Assembly: GCA_025024175.1 (NCBI GenBank)
Contig: QCXZ01000041.1
Coordinates: 41,225,786 to 41,289,785, forward strand
Source: Rhyzopertha dominica
Taxonomy: Eukaryota > Arthropoda > Insecta > Coleoptera > Bostrichidae
Direction: 5' to 3'
DNA: 64,000 nt
Shown here: positions 1 to 12,500 of the stretch, piece after piece
Layout: each line of letters begins with the position of its first letter
Numbering within the stretch: the stretch's first letter is position 1
Notes under the pieces: generated by a model
What the model was told of the DNA's origin: nothing
The model's database searches: none
What the model saw: only the letters and a program-made list of their open reading frames with translations
Position numbers and translations under genes: made by a program

Positions 1-735
1 CACGATAAAACTTTATCTCCCTCGAAGTTAAAATTAACAGGTTTAATTTTTTTTCACACTGTGGCACATTTTAGCTGTGAATAAGTAATTACACCATTTT
101 ATCAAAAACTCTCTTATAATAATATATGCCATTTGTACACAGTGATAGTTTCTGCGATCACTAAATTTGAGTATTGCGTACAACAAATACATAACAAAAT
201 GTAAACAACCACGTCGGTATATATTCACTTATCTTTTTGGAAAAGCCCAAAATCGTAAAGAACACAAAGTGGTGGTCCTAAAACGGTGAGAAAGCAAAAT
301 AAAGTTACTAAAAAAACTTGGATAGATCCCAAAGCAACCAAACGTTAAAATCTTGGTCTTTTTGGGACAAACTGAATCGGATTAGGAAATGGGGTCGACG
401 TTTCACCCGATCTTTTAAGGAGTATCTTCGGATTATATATCGAATATGGCACACCTTAACGCGAAAAACACGTCTGAGTTGAACTAATAACCAAATCTTA
501 AGGAACTTTCTTCCAAGACAGGGTAGATTTGTGTCTGGTATGCAGGGTTTGCGGATGCTTGGACGGCGAAGAACAGAGTCGTTACGCCGTTGCGCGATAG
601 GATTCCAGATACTGGAAAGGTGTCAGCCATGCTCGCGCATTATTTGGGGAATTACAAATCTCTACCGCTTCACGGAATTTGCGGACGGTCTGGAAAAGGA
701 CTTTCGCTAGAACCGAAATACTACTACTAGTAGTT

Positions 736-1101
736 ATGAAAATAGCTGTACTGTTTTTAATTTTGATTTTAATAATTCATCTGTTATACTCAAGAACTGA
801 TCCACGCAGTTCGTGTGATAAACAGGCAGCCGAAAAAAGAGCTTTATTACTAGAGCTAGAGGACAAAAAATATACTACAATCAAAAAACTATTTGAAAGA
901 GAAATAAAATCCATCACCCAACAACAAGAATTGAGGGGAAAACAACTGAGGCAAAAAAGGATTGAGAAAATAAGGCTCACAAAGAAGTCATTGGATTTTT
1001 CTGAAAAACAATATTGTCCAAACATTTTAACAAACTACGTTTATTATAAGAGACAATTGCCTGCTCATGTTACTAACGTCCACATCTTATCCGTTGGATA
1101 G
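736..1101 (+). CDS. Unrecognised small ORF with N-terminal hydrophobic segment
   Basis: An open frame that can start at the ATG at 736 encodes about 121 residues. The first 18 or so residues after the Met are strongly hydrophobic (IAVLFLILILIIHLLY), like a signal peptide or type II membrane anchor. They are followed by a charged, Lys/Glu/Gln-rich stretch that looks like a coiled coil, then a Cys/Tyr-containing tail. No family was recognised. A GTATGT sequence lies directly after the stop at 1101, so this could be the first exon of a spliced gene with its frame misjudged, but no convincing next exon was found. It may equally be a chance ORF. Confidence 0.25.
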   Translation: MKIAVLFLILILIIHLLYSRTDPRSSCDKQAAEKRALLLELEDKKYTTIKKLFEREIKSITQQQELRGKQLRQKRIEKIRLTKKSLDFSEKQYCPNILTNYVYYKRQLPAHVTNVHILSVG

Positions 1102-1589
1102 GTATGTACGAGAATTTTGCCTCTATCCAGAAGCAATCCTCAAAAAGCATAACAATGAAGTAGCTTAATTTCTACACCATTTCATACATAATTATCTCCA
1201 CATGAACAGAATTCTTCACACGTACTTGACTTAAGCTAGAACGTGACTATAATAGATCACAAGGCTACCGCAGAAGTGCCAAAGAACTTACTTGAGCCAG
1301 ATACTCAGATCTTTATGGAATAAGCATGCTCCACTGTTTGTTCAAGAAGTAGATCAAACTATGGTTAAGGACTGGACTGTTCATTTCGATCAACTGTAAG
1401 ATTACCATTTGCCTTCAGCCCTCTGAAGATTCTATTAATTACATTACGTCACTCTACTTAAATTGGCTATCGAACAACGTCTAATGGCGTTTAACTGAAA
1501 GCACCAATGCTGAAAGTGGAAAAACTTATACTACCTAATGGAAAATATAATGGTGAAAAGAAAATTTTTTGTTTAGTTAACACTATAGC

Positions 1590-1740
1590 CCCCTATTTAC
1601 GGTTTTCTTTATTACAAAAAGAATTTTTAGTCCTATGTTTTCCGGATTTATCCGCGGTCGTCGAACAGTTTTCGTACTTGACGTTTCGCTAGACATGCTT
1701 CTAGCTTCTTCAGAAGATTTTTAAAGACAAAAAATTTCTT
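1590..1740 (-). repeat. Old repeat related to the insert at 58175-58493
   Basis: The stretch shares a clear pattern with 58215-58320, including TATTTTCCGG-like, GACGTTTCGCT and AGCTTCTTCAGA blocks in the same order. Read on the minus strand it has CTGAAGAA, a perfect 6 bp stem (GCTAGA/TCTAGC) and then GAAACGTC. That arrangement resembles a hammerhead-ribozyme core as found in Penelope-like elements and retrozymes. Only this segment is recognisable; its outer boundaries are not. Confidence 0.4.
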
Positions 1741-4559
1741 TACGGATTTAATGCCAATAACTGTAAAGCATAAAAGTTTTCATTGTATGAATACATTACA
1801 ACCCTAGAACCAGCCAAACGTTTTCTCTACTTTCTCGTAAGAAATAACTCTAATTTTAGTTACAGTTTTAGTTACAATGCGCTGAAATCCGTTCTGAGTT
1901 TTGTCAAACAACTAATCTAAATAAAATTTCTGAATGTGTTGTAAAGTTGTAGCGTTCCAAATTTTGATTTCGCTCTCCTGTAAAATTACTAGAGCGACAC
2001 TTATCAAGATTTTTTTCCTGCGACCCTTCATATGAAGATTTTTTTATGATTTTATTGTGCTTGAAAGGTACCCTCACTTTTGCACATCACCTTTATACCA
2101 GTGCTTCGACCAGTTGTCTACCAATGCCCGTATTCGTTGATTAAACAGACAGAGCGCAGACCTCTGGATCTATATAAACGCAGCTGAGTTCATCTCATTT
2201 TATCAATTAAATATATCGATTAAATGCGAAACTTTGTATTGAAAATGAATGGGTACAATTTGTTCGTACAGCTGTTCATAATCCCATCCGTTTTAACCAA
2301 AAACAAAATTGTATTTTTCAAAAGCAGCAATACGAAAAACTTATTCCAAAACATTTGTAAACCAAGCTGAAATAAGATTTTTTGTACTATGATAAACCTA
2401 TGATTAAACGATTGTTACTAGTACTTAACATGGTTGAGTTACCGAAACTAATCTTACTAGTACCCACATAGTATTATTTGGGACATACTGACATTAACAG
2501 CTAGCTGGCATTCAAGCTGTTGATATGTAGGAGATTTATTTCATTGTTAAAGAGAACGGCGTCATTGAACCCAGGTCAGCAACTTCCCAGACGTTAAACA
2601 GATGGAAAAACATACCGACAAGCGAAGAAAGCTAGCGCAGCCTTTCCCTATACGACCATCTTTGCAGACACAGCACGCATACATTACATTTCCATGAGAA
2701 GCGGTAAACAACGCATTTTGCTGCTCATTCCAATCAGGTTCAGTCTGATGGCTACGAGCGTGTACTCACGCCGCAGACATACTCGCTTTTCAGAATTCCG
2801 CCCCCAAATAAACATGCGTGTACACGAAAGCTCGGCTTCTGGATTAAATCCGTTTCATTTCCGATTATAAATCACGACATGGTGTACCGAAAAGGATTTT
2901 AAGTACTTGCTAGCCTGCATTAAACGTTCATTACGGAAACGAGAACGCAATGTAAATACGAAACACGAAGCAGTACACAAACTGGTTAAAGATACTGCAA
3001 TAAACTAACCAGTGCCGGATTGATGCGTGTGCTCCAAATTTGTGAGTGCTCGTTTTTTTAACCGGGATGCTAATAAAAATACGATCCATAACACCTAATT
3101 AATCACAATGGAGCACAATGCAGCGCGTAATAAATGGGTGACAAAATTTATACCCTGATCGATACGAATGGCAACCAATGAAAATTTGCTGCTCAGATGC
3201 ATATGTCTGGAAGTTCATCAACACTAATTTGAATTAATTTCTGTTTAACTGTTTAGTATCTACCCATTATCTAATAATTATTACCTTTTTTCTTAGTCAT
3301 TCAGGTAGTAAGTTTATTTGTCTGTAGATTTGGGTAACGAATCCAAGAATCCTATTATTTGTTTAGCGTTTGAATAAATTGAGCACCCCAACTTAATTGT
3401 TGATAATTTTTAACAGTGTTGCATTTCCTTCACACACGTTTGGTTTATAATGTCGTCAAATCGGAAATTACCCACCACAGTATTTATGCAGTAAAAAAGG
3501 TTGAGTTGTCAGTATTTAAAAAAAAAACTAAAACAATTTACGAACACAGTCTTTTAATGCTGGTTAATATGAAGTTATAAAAACAGAAGATTTCCATTTG
3601 AAAAAAATTGGCGGTTGAAAATTATTTTTAAATTAATTAAATTTGCGCAGACTGTTTATTTCCTAAAGAGAAGCCACCTCAAGTGCAAAAATTCCAACCA
3701 TAATTTTTCTATAATGCATTGATTCGTTCCCGGTGGGACACCCTGTATAATTGTCATAGCGGTAAAACTGAAAATATTGTACCGATTTACAAAATTAAAA
3801 CAATTTTGATCAAAAATTTATAACGTAGTGTGCTGATTAAGTCTCAGTTAGTCTATATCAATCACTATTTCCTTTTCATGGATTAGGTATTACTTTTTTT
3901 ATCGTAGGCAATGAGCTTTCCCGTTTTATTCATAATGAAGGCAAATCTCCAATCTTAAATAATTCAGGCGTTACATATTTTTCATGCGATGATTATAATT
4001 CAGTGTATTTCGGACATACAAGAATATCCTATTTCATTAGAGGTAAAGAACATTTGCAAATACAGATGTTACAACAAGTTCTTCGTTAGCTAACCACTTA
4101 TTATTAAGTAAACGCACTGAGATAGAAGGCAATTAAAATTCATTTAATTTTTGCAATAAATCATCAAAATTAGATCATTTGGTCATTTTAAAAATTTATA
4201 CAACTATTTTAGTGGACAACGATCCCGATAAGGCATCTAGGTGGCTTTGTCATCATATCATTGCAATGCTGACAGATGGCATTGCCATGTAAATCTCTAC
4301 TAAGATTCTATCACTATTTTAAATGATTTTTTGGATTTCAGTTTTCTAGTACTAAATCATTTTTTTGATTAATAACAATGTGTCTGTCAAAAAAAGTTAC
4401 TCTTTATTTATTTATTTGTAGTAATGACCATATCTTTTAGACAGACATAGGTGATATACCATTTTGTAAATAACTGATACCAAAATTTTTAAATGAAACT
4501 ATTGTGTACGTTTTCTTTGCAATACTTGTTTCTCAGACGAATATACATTTTTCTAAATG

Positions 4560-4752
4560 TCCATGTTAGTCGGCATAACTGCAGATACTAAAGCGATTTT
4601 AATCCGTATTTGATGCGCGAGAAGTACACACTCCAAAGACCAAAAAAACTTAATGTGTGGGTTGGGATATTAGGTAAAATATGAGGTTAAAAAGGTATTT
4701 TCTTCGATGAGGAAAATTCTAACCACCAGCTTTATCTCGGAATGCTAGACAC
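4560..4752 (+). pseudogene. Tc1/mariner-like transposase relic, upstream half
   Basis: Broken reading frames give transposase-like blocks: NVWVGIL around 4650-4672 and QLYLGMLDT around 4727-4752. These correspond to the VWaGI... and YL.mL positions of IS630/Tc1/mariner-type transposases in insects. Frameshifts and stops show it is dead. The frame is interrupted at 4753-4761 by the 9 bp target duplication of the Foldback-like element. The downstream half resumes at 20258, so the Foldback-like element inserted into an already old transposon. Confidence 0.6.
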
Positions 4753-4761
4753 ACTAATTTA

Positions 4762-5990
4762 ACCGGCGTGAAAACAGCAGCCAAAAGATAGCAGCCTAAA
4801 TTTCCGAATATACCCGAACATACCATAGAAGTACTGAATATAGATAGTTGCCGGTTATACTCTACGGCCATACTCAGGTAAATATAAATTACGGTTGCAT
4901 TCTAACGTGTTCATAAATAAACAAGTAACAAAAATATGCGAATTTCAACAATTATTTATATCTCGGGGAACGGAGTTGTTGCCATGTTAGTCCCTCAGCA
5001 GAATAATTCCACGTTAATGAACTTCCGATCTTTGAAAACAGATTTACTTACTGAATATTTAATAAAAATTTGTGAATATAAGCAATTATCTATATCCCAG
5101 TTAATAGAGTTGGTGCCACGTAAGTTCTTTAGCAGAAAAATTTCCTTGTTAAATAGCTATCGATTTCCGGAAACAGATTTACTTGCACTACATCAAGGGC
5201 CCAGTTATTAACAATATTTATAAGCAATTATTTATGACTCGGTTAATAGAGTTGATGCCACGTAAGTTCTTCTGCAGAAGATTTTCCTTCTTAAATAGCT
5301 ATCGATTTCCGGAAACAGATTTACTTGCACTACATCAAGGGCCCAGTTATTAACAATATTTATAAACAATTATTTATAACTCGGTTAATAGAGTTGATGC
5401 CACGTAATTTCTTTTGCAGAAAAATTTCCTTCTTAAATAGCTATCGATTTCCGCAAACAGATTTACTTGCACTACATCAAGGGCCCAGTTATTAATAATA
5501 TTTATAAACAATTATTTATAACTCGGTTGATAGAGTTGATGCCACGTAAGTTCTTTTGCAGAAAATTTTCCTTCTTAAATAGCTATCGATTTCCGGAAAC
5601 AGATTTACTTGCACTACATCAAGGGCCCAGTTGTTAACAATATTTATAAACAATTATTTATAACTCGGTTAATAGAGTTGATGCCACGTAAGTTCTTTTG
5701 CAGAAAAATTTCCTTCTTAAATAGCTATCGATTTCCGCAAACAGATTTACTTGCACTACATCAAGCGCCCAGTTATTAACAATACTTATAAACAATTATT
5801 TATAACTCGGTTAATAGAGTTGATGCCACGTAAGTTCTTTTGCAGAAAAATTTCCTTGTTAAATAGCTATCGATTTCCGTAAACAGACTTACTTGCATTA
5901 CATCCAGGACCTAGTAATTAACAATGTTTATAAAGAACACCCCGGTAATTAGAGGTGGTGCCACGTCAGTTTTTCAGTAGAAAAATAAAA
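4762..5990 (+). repeat. Left arm: TIR plus about six 142 bp monomers
   Basis: Positions 4762-5085 are the outer, mostly non-array part of the terminal inverted repeat. From about 5086 the 142 bp monomer recurs; landmark GGGCCCAGTT-type sites fall near 5200, 5342, 5484, 5626, 5768 and 5910, exactly 142 bp apart. The last, most diverged monomer fades out near 5990. The segment 4950-5060 is itself a diverged monomer: it has CAATTATTTAT, CTCGG, a GTTG-GCCA block and AAACAGATTTACTT in monomer order. Confidence 0.85.
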
Positions 5991-6178
5991 GCAAACCAAG
6001 CGACCCAAGTGTTCCAAAGGGTTTTAGACTTAATGTACTGAAGTGTAGTGTAATAAAATGAAAGTTTGTGCACACCTTATTAAACAGTTAATACCTACTG
6101 TAGTGCTACTGTAATGTTATGAAGTAAAAGAATACGATTATAATTAAATTCATAAAAACACATTGCTCATAAATATGT
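5991..6178. other. Core of the Foldback-like element, 3' side of the protease frame
   Basis: Unique AT-rich sequence between the left arm and the protease remnant. No ORF or repeat is recognisable. On the minus strand it would be the 3' flank of the protease gene. Confidence 0.5.
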
Positions 6179-6544
6179 TTAGTATAAACTGCATAAAGGG
6201 CAGAGCTTATGGTGCAGTAACGTAATATCGTAAAGGTTTGCACACTTTATATGCATAATCGTCTGACATGCAATGCATTGAAGATTATCTCTTGTATTTT
6301 GTGTATCCCTGGCGCAAAACAGACATCGGTCTTGCCTGTTAGAGGAATTTCGCAGAATTACATCTTGTAGATAATCCCTGTAAGTATTCATGCACTTTTG
6401 CTTGGTTAGAGGTTCAGCATTTAGTATTTGCTCAAAAAAATAGATACAATAAGTTCCACAGTTGAAAGAGTCATTTTGTCGTACATGTTCCTCCATTTTG
6501 GTTTTCCAGTTACTTGTGGATATTTTCTGAGAAGGATTCCTCAA
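6179..6544 (-). pseudogene. Truncated Ulp1/C48-type protease with C-terminal zinc finger
   Basis: A 121-residue open frame in the core of the Foldback-like element. Residues 23-33 (QNDSFNCGTYC) match the C-terminal catalytic motif of Ulp1/SENP cysteine proteases: an oxyanion-hole Gln (Q23) five residues before the nucleophile Cys (C29), followed by Gly. Residues 74-118 have paired Cys/His ligands (CLFC, CIAC, HIKC, CPLC) like a PHD- or RING-type finger. The catalytic His and Asp, which lie N-terminal to this motif in the family, are absent: upstream coding sequence stops where the right-arm satellite begins near 6552. It is therefore a remnant of a longer protein, perhaps encoded by the autonomous partner, and probably inactive. 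Ulp1-like proteases are known passengers of Mutator-like and some other eukaryotic DNA transposons. Confidence 0.6.
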
Positions 6545-6551
6545 ATTCCAG

Positions 6552-9500
6552 ATATTAATAAAATACAGAAATCTTGATGTAGTGCAGGTAAATCTGTTTG
6601 CGGAAATCGATAGCTATTTAACAAGGACATTTTTCTGCAAAAGAACTTACGTGGCATCAACTCTATTAACCGAGTTATAAATAATTGTTTATAAATATTG
6701 TTAATAACTGGGCCCTTGATGTAGTGCAAGTAAATCTGTTTCCGGAGATCGATAGCTATTTAAGAAGGAAATTTTTCTGCAAAAGAACTTACGTGGCATC
6801 AACTCTATTAACCGAGTTATAAATAATTGTTTATAAATATTGTTAATAACTGGGCCCTTGATGTAGTGCAAGTAAATCTGTTTGCGGAAATCGATAGCTA
6901 TTTAAGAAGGAAATTTTTCTGCAAAAGAACTTACGTGGCATCAACTCTATTAACCGAGTTATAAATAATTATTTATAAATATTGTTAATAACTGGGCCCT
7001 TGATGTAGTGCAAGTAAATCTGTTTCCGGAGATCGATAGCTATTTAAGAAGGAAATTTTTCTGCAAAAGAACTTACGTGGCATCAACTCTATTAACCGAG
7101 TTATAAATAATTGTTTATAAATATTGTTAATAACTGGGCCCTTGATGTAGTGCAAGTAAATCTGTTTCCGGAGATCGATAGCTATTTAAGAAGGAAATTT
7201 TTCTGCAAAAGAACTTACGTGGCATCAACTCTATTAACCGAGTTATAAATAATTGTTTATAAATATTGTTAATAACTGGGCCCTTGATGTAGTGCAAGTA
7301 AATCTGTTTGCGGAAATCGATAGCTATTTAAGAAGGAAATTTTTCTGCAAAAGAACTTACGTGGCATCAACTCTATTAACCGAGTTATAAATAATTATTT
7401 ATAAATATTGTTAATAACTGGGCCCTTGATGTAGTGCAAGTAAATCTGTTTCCGGAGATCGATAGCTATTTAAGAAGGAAATTTTTCTGCAAAAGAACTT
7501 ACGTGGCATCAACTCTATTAACCGAGTTATAAATAATTGTTTATAAATATTGTTAATAACTGGGCCCTTGATGTAGTGCAAGTAAATCTGTTTGCGGAAA
7601 TCGATAGCTATTTAAGAAGGAAATTTTTCTGCAAAAGAACTTACGTGGCATCAACTCTATTAACCGAGTTATAAATAATTGTTTATAAATATTGTTAATA
7701 ACTGGGCCCTTGATGTAGTGCAAGTAAATCTGTTTGCGGAAATCGATAGCTATTTAAGAAGGAAATTTTTCTGCAAAAGAACTTACGTGGCATCAACTCT
7801 ATTAACCGAGTTATAAATAATTGTTTATAAATATTGTTAATAACTGGGCCCTTGATGTAGTGCAAGTAAATCTGTTTGCGGAAATCGATAGCTATTTAAG
7901 AAGGAAATTTTTCTGCAAAAGAACTTACGTGGCATCAACTCTATTAACCGAGTTATAAATAATTGTTTATAAATATTGTTAATAACTGGGCCCTTGATGT
8001 AGTGCAAGTAAATCTGTTTGCGGAAATCGATAGCTATTTAAGAAGGAAATTTTTCTGCAAAAGAACTTACGTGGCATCAACTCTATTAACCGAGTTATAA
8101 ATAATTGTTTATAAATATTGTTAATAACTGGGCCCTTGATGTAGTGCAAGTAAATCTGTTTCCGGAGATCGATAGCTATTTAAGAAGGAAATTTTTCTGC
8201 AAAAGAACTTACGTGGCATCAACTCTATTAACCGAGTTATAAATAATTGTTTATAAATATTGTTAATAACTGGGCCCTTGATGTAGTGCAAGTAAATCTG
8301 TTTGCGGAAATCGATAGCTATTTAAGAAGGAAATTTTTCTGCAAAAGAACTTACGTGGCATCAACTCTATTAACCGAGTTATAAATAATTGTTTATAAAT
8401 ATTGTTAATAACTGGGCCCTTGATGTAGTGCAAGTAAATCTGTTTGCGGAAATCGATAGCTATTTAAGAAGGAAATTTTTCTGCAAAAGAACTTACGTGG
8501 CATCAACTCTATTAACCGAGTTATAAATAATTGTTTATAAATATTGTTAATAACTGGGCCCTTGATGTAGTGCAAGTAAATCTGTTTGCGGAAATCGATA
8601 GCTATTTAAGAAGGAAATTTTTCTGCAAAAGAACTTACGTGGCATCAACTCTATTAACCGAGTTATAAATAATTGTTTATAAATATTGTTAATAACTGGG
8701 CCCTTGATGTAGTGCAAGTAAATCTGTTTGCGGAAATCGATAGCTATTTAAGAAGGAAATTTTTCTGCAAAAGAACTTACGTGGCATCAACTCTATTAAC
8801 CGAGTTATAAATAATTGTTTATAAATATTGTTAATAACTGGGCCCTTGATGTAGTGCAAGTAAATCTGTTTGCGGAAATCGATAGCTATTTAAGAAGGAA
8901 ATTTTTCTGCAAAAGAACTTACGTGGCATCAACTCTATTAACCGAGTTATAAATAATTGTTTATAAATATTGTTAATAACTGGGCCCTTGATGTAGTGCA
9001 AGTAAATCTGTTTCCGGAGATCGATAGCTATTTAAGAAGGAAATTTTTCTGCAAAAGAACTTACGTGGCATCAACTCTATTAACCGAGTTATAAATAATT
9101 GTTTATAAATATTGTTAATAACTGGGCCCTTGATGTAGTGCAAGTAAATCTGTTTCCGGAGATCGATAGCTATTTAAGAAGGAAATTTTTCTGCAAAAGA
9201 ACTTACGTGGCATCAACTCTATTAACCGAGTTATAAATAATTGTTTATAAATATTGTTAATAACTGGGCCCTTGATGTAGTGCAAGTAAATCTGTTTCCG
9301 GAGATCGATAGCTATTTAAGAAGGAAATTTTTCTGCAAAAGAACTTACGTGGCATCAACTCTATTAACCGAGTTATAAATAATTGTTTATAAATATTGTT
9401 AATAACTGGGCCCTTGATGTAGTGCAAGTAAATCTGTTTCCGGAGATCGATAGCTATTTAAGAAGGAAATTTTTCTGCAAAAGAACTTACGTGCATCAAC

Positions 9501-12500
9501 TCTATTAACCGAGTTATAAATAATTGTTTATAAATATTGTTAATAACTGGGCCCTTGATGTAGTGCAAGTAAATCTGTTTCCGGAGATCGATAGCTATTT
9601 AAGAAGGAAATTTTTCTGCAAAAGAACTTACGTGGCATCAACTCTATTAACCGAGTTATAAATAATTGTTTATAAATATTGTTAATAACTGGGCCCTTGA
9701 TGTAGTGCAAGTAAATCTGTTTGCGGAAATCGATAGCTATTTAAGAAGGAAATTTTTCTGCAAAAGAACTTACGTGGCATCAACTCTATTAACCGAGTTA
9801 TAAATAATTGTTTATAAATATTGTTAATAACTGGGCCCTTGATGTAGTGCAAGTAAATCTGTTTGCGGAAATCGATAGCTATTTAAGAAGGAAATTTTTC
9901 TGCAAAAGAACTTACGTGGCATCAACTCTATTAACCGAGTTATAAATAATTGTTTATAAATATTGTTAATAACTGGGCCCTTGATGTAGTGCAAGTAAAT
10001 CTGTTTGCGGAAATCGATAGCTATTTAAGAAGGAAATTTTTCTGGCAAAAGAACTTACGTGGCATCAACTCTATTAACCGAGTTATAAATAATTGTTTAT
10101 AAATATTGTTAATAACTGGGCCCTTGATGTAGTGCAAAGTAAATCTGTTTGCGGAAATCGATAGCTATTTAAGAAGGAAATTTTTCTGCAAAAAGAACTT
10201 ACGTGGCATCAACTCTATTAACGCGAGTTATAAATAAATTGTTTATAAATATTGTTAATAACTGGGCCCTTGATGTAGTGCAAGTAAATCTGTTTGCGGA
10301 AATCGATAGCTATTTAAGAAGGAAATTTTTCTGCAAAAGAACTTACGTGGCATCAAACTCTATTAACCGAGTTATAAATAATTGTTTATAAATATTGTTA
10401 ATAACTGGGCCCTTGAATGTAGTGCAAGTAAAATCTGTTTCCGGAAATCGATAGCTATTTAAGAAGGAAAATTTTTCTGCAAAAGAACTTACGTGGCATC
10501 ACTCTATTAACCGAGTTATAAATAATTGTTTATAAATATTGTTAATAACTGGGCCCTTGATGTAGTGCAAGTAAATCTGTTTGCGGAAATCGATAGCTAT
10601 TTAAGAAGGAAATTTTTCTGCAAAAGAACTTACGTGGCATCAACTCTATTAACCGAGTTATAAATAATTGTTTATAAATTATTGTTAATAACTGGGCCCT
10701 TGATGTAGTGCAAGTAAATCTGTTTGCGGAAATCGATAGCTATTTAAGAAGGGAAATTTTTCTGCAAAAGAACTTACGTGGCATCAACTCTATTAACCGA
10801 GTTATAAATAATTGTTTATAAATATTGTTAATAACTGGGCCCTTGATGTAGTGCAAGTAAATCTGTTTGCGGAAATCGATAGCTATTTAAGAAGGAAATT
10901 TTTCTGCAAAAGAACTTACGTGGCATCAACTCTATTAAACCGAGTTATAAATAATTGTTTATAAATATTGTTAATAACTGGGCCCTTGATGTAGTGCAAG
11001 TAAATCTGTTTGCGGAAATCGATAGCTATTTAAGAAGGAAATTTTTCTGCAAAAGAACTTACGTGGCATCAACTCTATTAACCGAGTTATAAATAATTGT
11101 TTATAAATATTGTTAATAACTGGGCCCTTGATGTAGTGGCAAGTAAATCTGTTTGCGGAAATCGATAGCTATTTAAGAAGGAAATTTTTCTGCAAAAGAA
11201 CTTACGTGGCAATCAACTCTATTAACCGAGTTATAAATAATTGTTTATAAATATTGTTAATAACTGGGCCCTTGATGTAGTGCAAGTAAATCTGTTTTGC
11301 GGAAATCGATAGCTATTAAGAAGGAAATTTTTTCTGCAAAAGAACTTACGTGGCATCAAACTCTATTAACCGAGTTATAAATAATTGTTTATAAATATTG
11401 TTAATAACTGGGCCCTTGATGTAGTGCAAGTTAAAATCTGTTTGCGGAAAATCGATAGCTATTTAAGAAGGAAATTTTTCCTGCAAAAGAACTTACGTGG
11501 CATCACTCTATTAACCGGAGTTATAAATAATTGTTTATAAATTATTGTTAATAACTGGGCCCTTGATGTAGTGCAAGTAAATCTGTTTGCGGAAATCGAT
11601 AGCTATTTAAGAAGGAAATTTTTCTGCAAAAGAACTTACGTGGCATCAACTCTATTAACCGGAGTTATAAATAATTGTTTAATAAATATTGTTAATAACT
11701 GGGCCCTTGATGTAGTGCAAGTAAATCTGTTTGCGGAAATCGATAGCTATTTAAGAAGGAAATTTTTCTGCAAAAGAACTTACGTGGCATCAACTCTATT
11801 AACCGAGTTATAAATAAATTGTTTATAAATATTGTTAATAACTGGGCCCTTTGATGTAGTGCAAGTAAATCTGTTTGCGGAAATCGATAGCTATTTAAGA
11901 AGGAAATTTTTCTGCAAAAGAACTTACGTGGCATCAACTCTAATTAACCGAGTTATAAATAATTGTTTATAAATATTGTTAATAACTGGGCCCTTGATGT
12001 AGTGCAAGTAAATCTGTTTGCGGAAATCGATAGCTATTTAAGAAGGAAATTTTTCTGGCAAGAAGAACTTACGTGGCATCAACTCTATTAACCGAGTTAT
12101 AAATAATTGTTTATAAATATTGTTAATAACTGGGCCCTTGATGTAAGTGCAAGTAAATCTGTTTGCGGAAATCGATAGCTATTTAAGAAAGGAAATTTTT
12201 CTGCAAAAGAACTTACGTGGCATCAACTCTATTAACCGAGTTATAAATAATTGTTTATAAATATTGTTAATAACTGGGCCCTTGATGTAGTGCAAGTAAA
12301 TCTGTTTGCGGAAATCGATAGCTATTTAAGAAGGAAATTTTTCTGCAAAAGAACTTACGTGGCATCAACTCTATTAACCGAGTTATAAATAATTGTTTAT
12401 AAATATTGTTAATAACTGGGCCCTTGATGTAGTGCAAGTAAATCTGTTTGCGGAAATCGATAGCTATTTAAGAAGGAAATTTTTCTGCAAAAGAACTTAC

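Larger units (their letters stand above)
1..4559. other. Mostly unassigned AT-rich DNA
   Basis: Apart from the weak ORF at 736-1101 and the repeat-like segment near 1590-1740, no gene, RNA gene or intact mobile element could be recognised. A short motif reading GGGACACCCTGTATA at about 3736-3750 looks like one end of a Tc1/mariner-type element; its partner end was not found. Confidence 0.5.
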
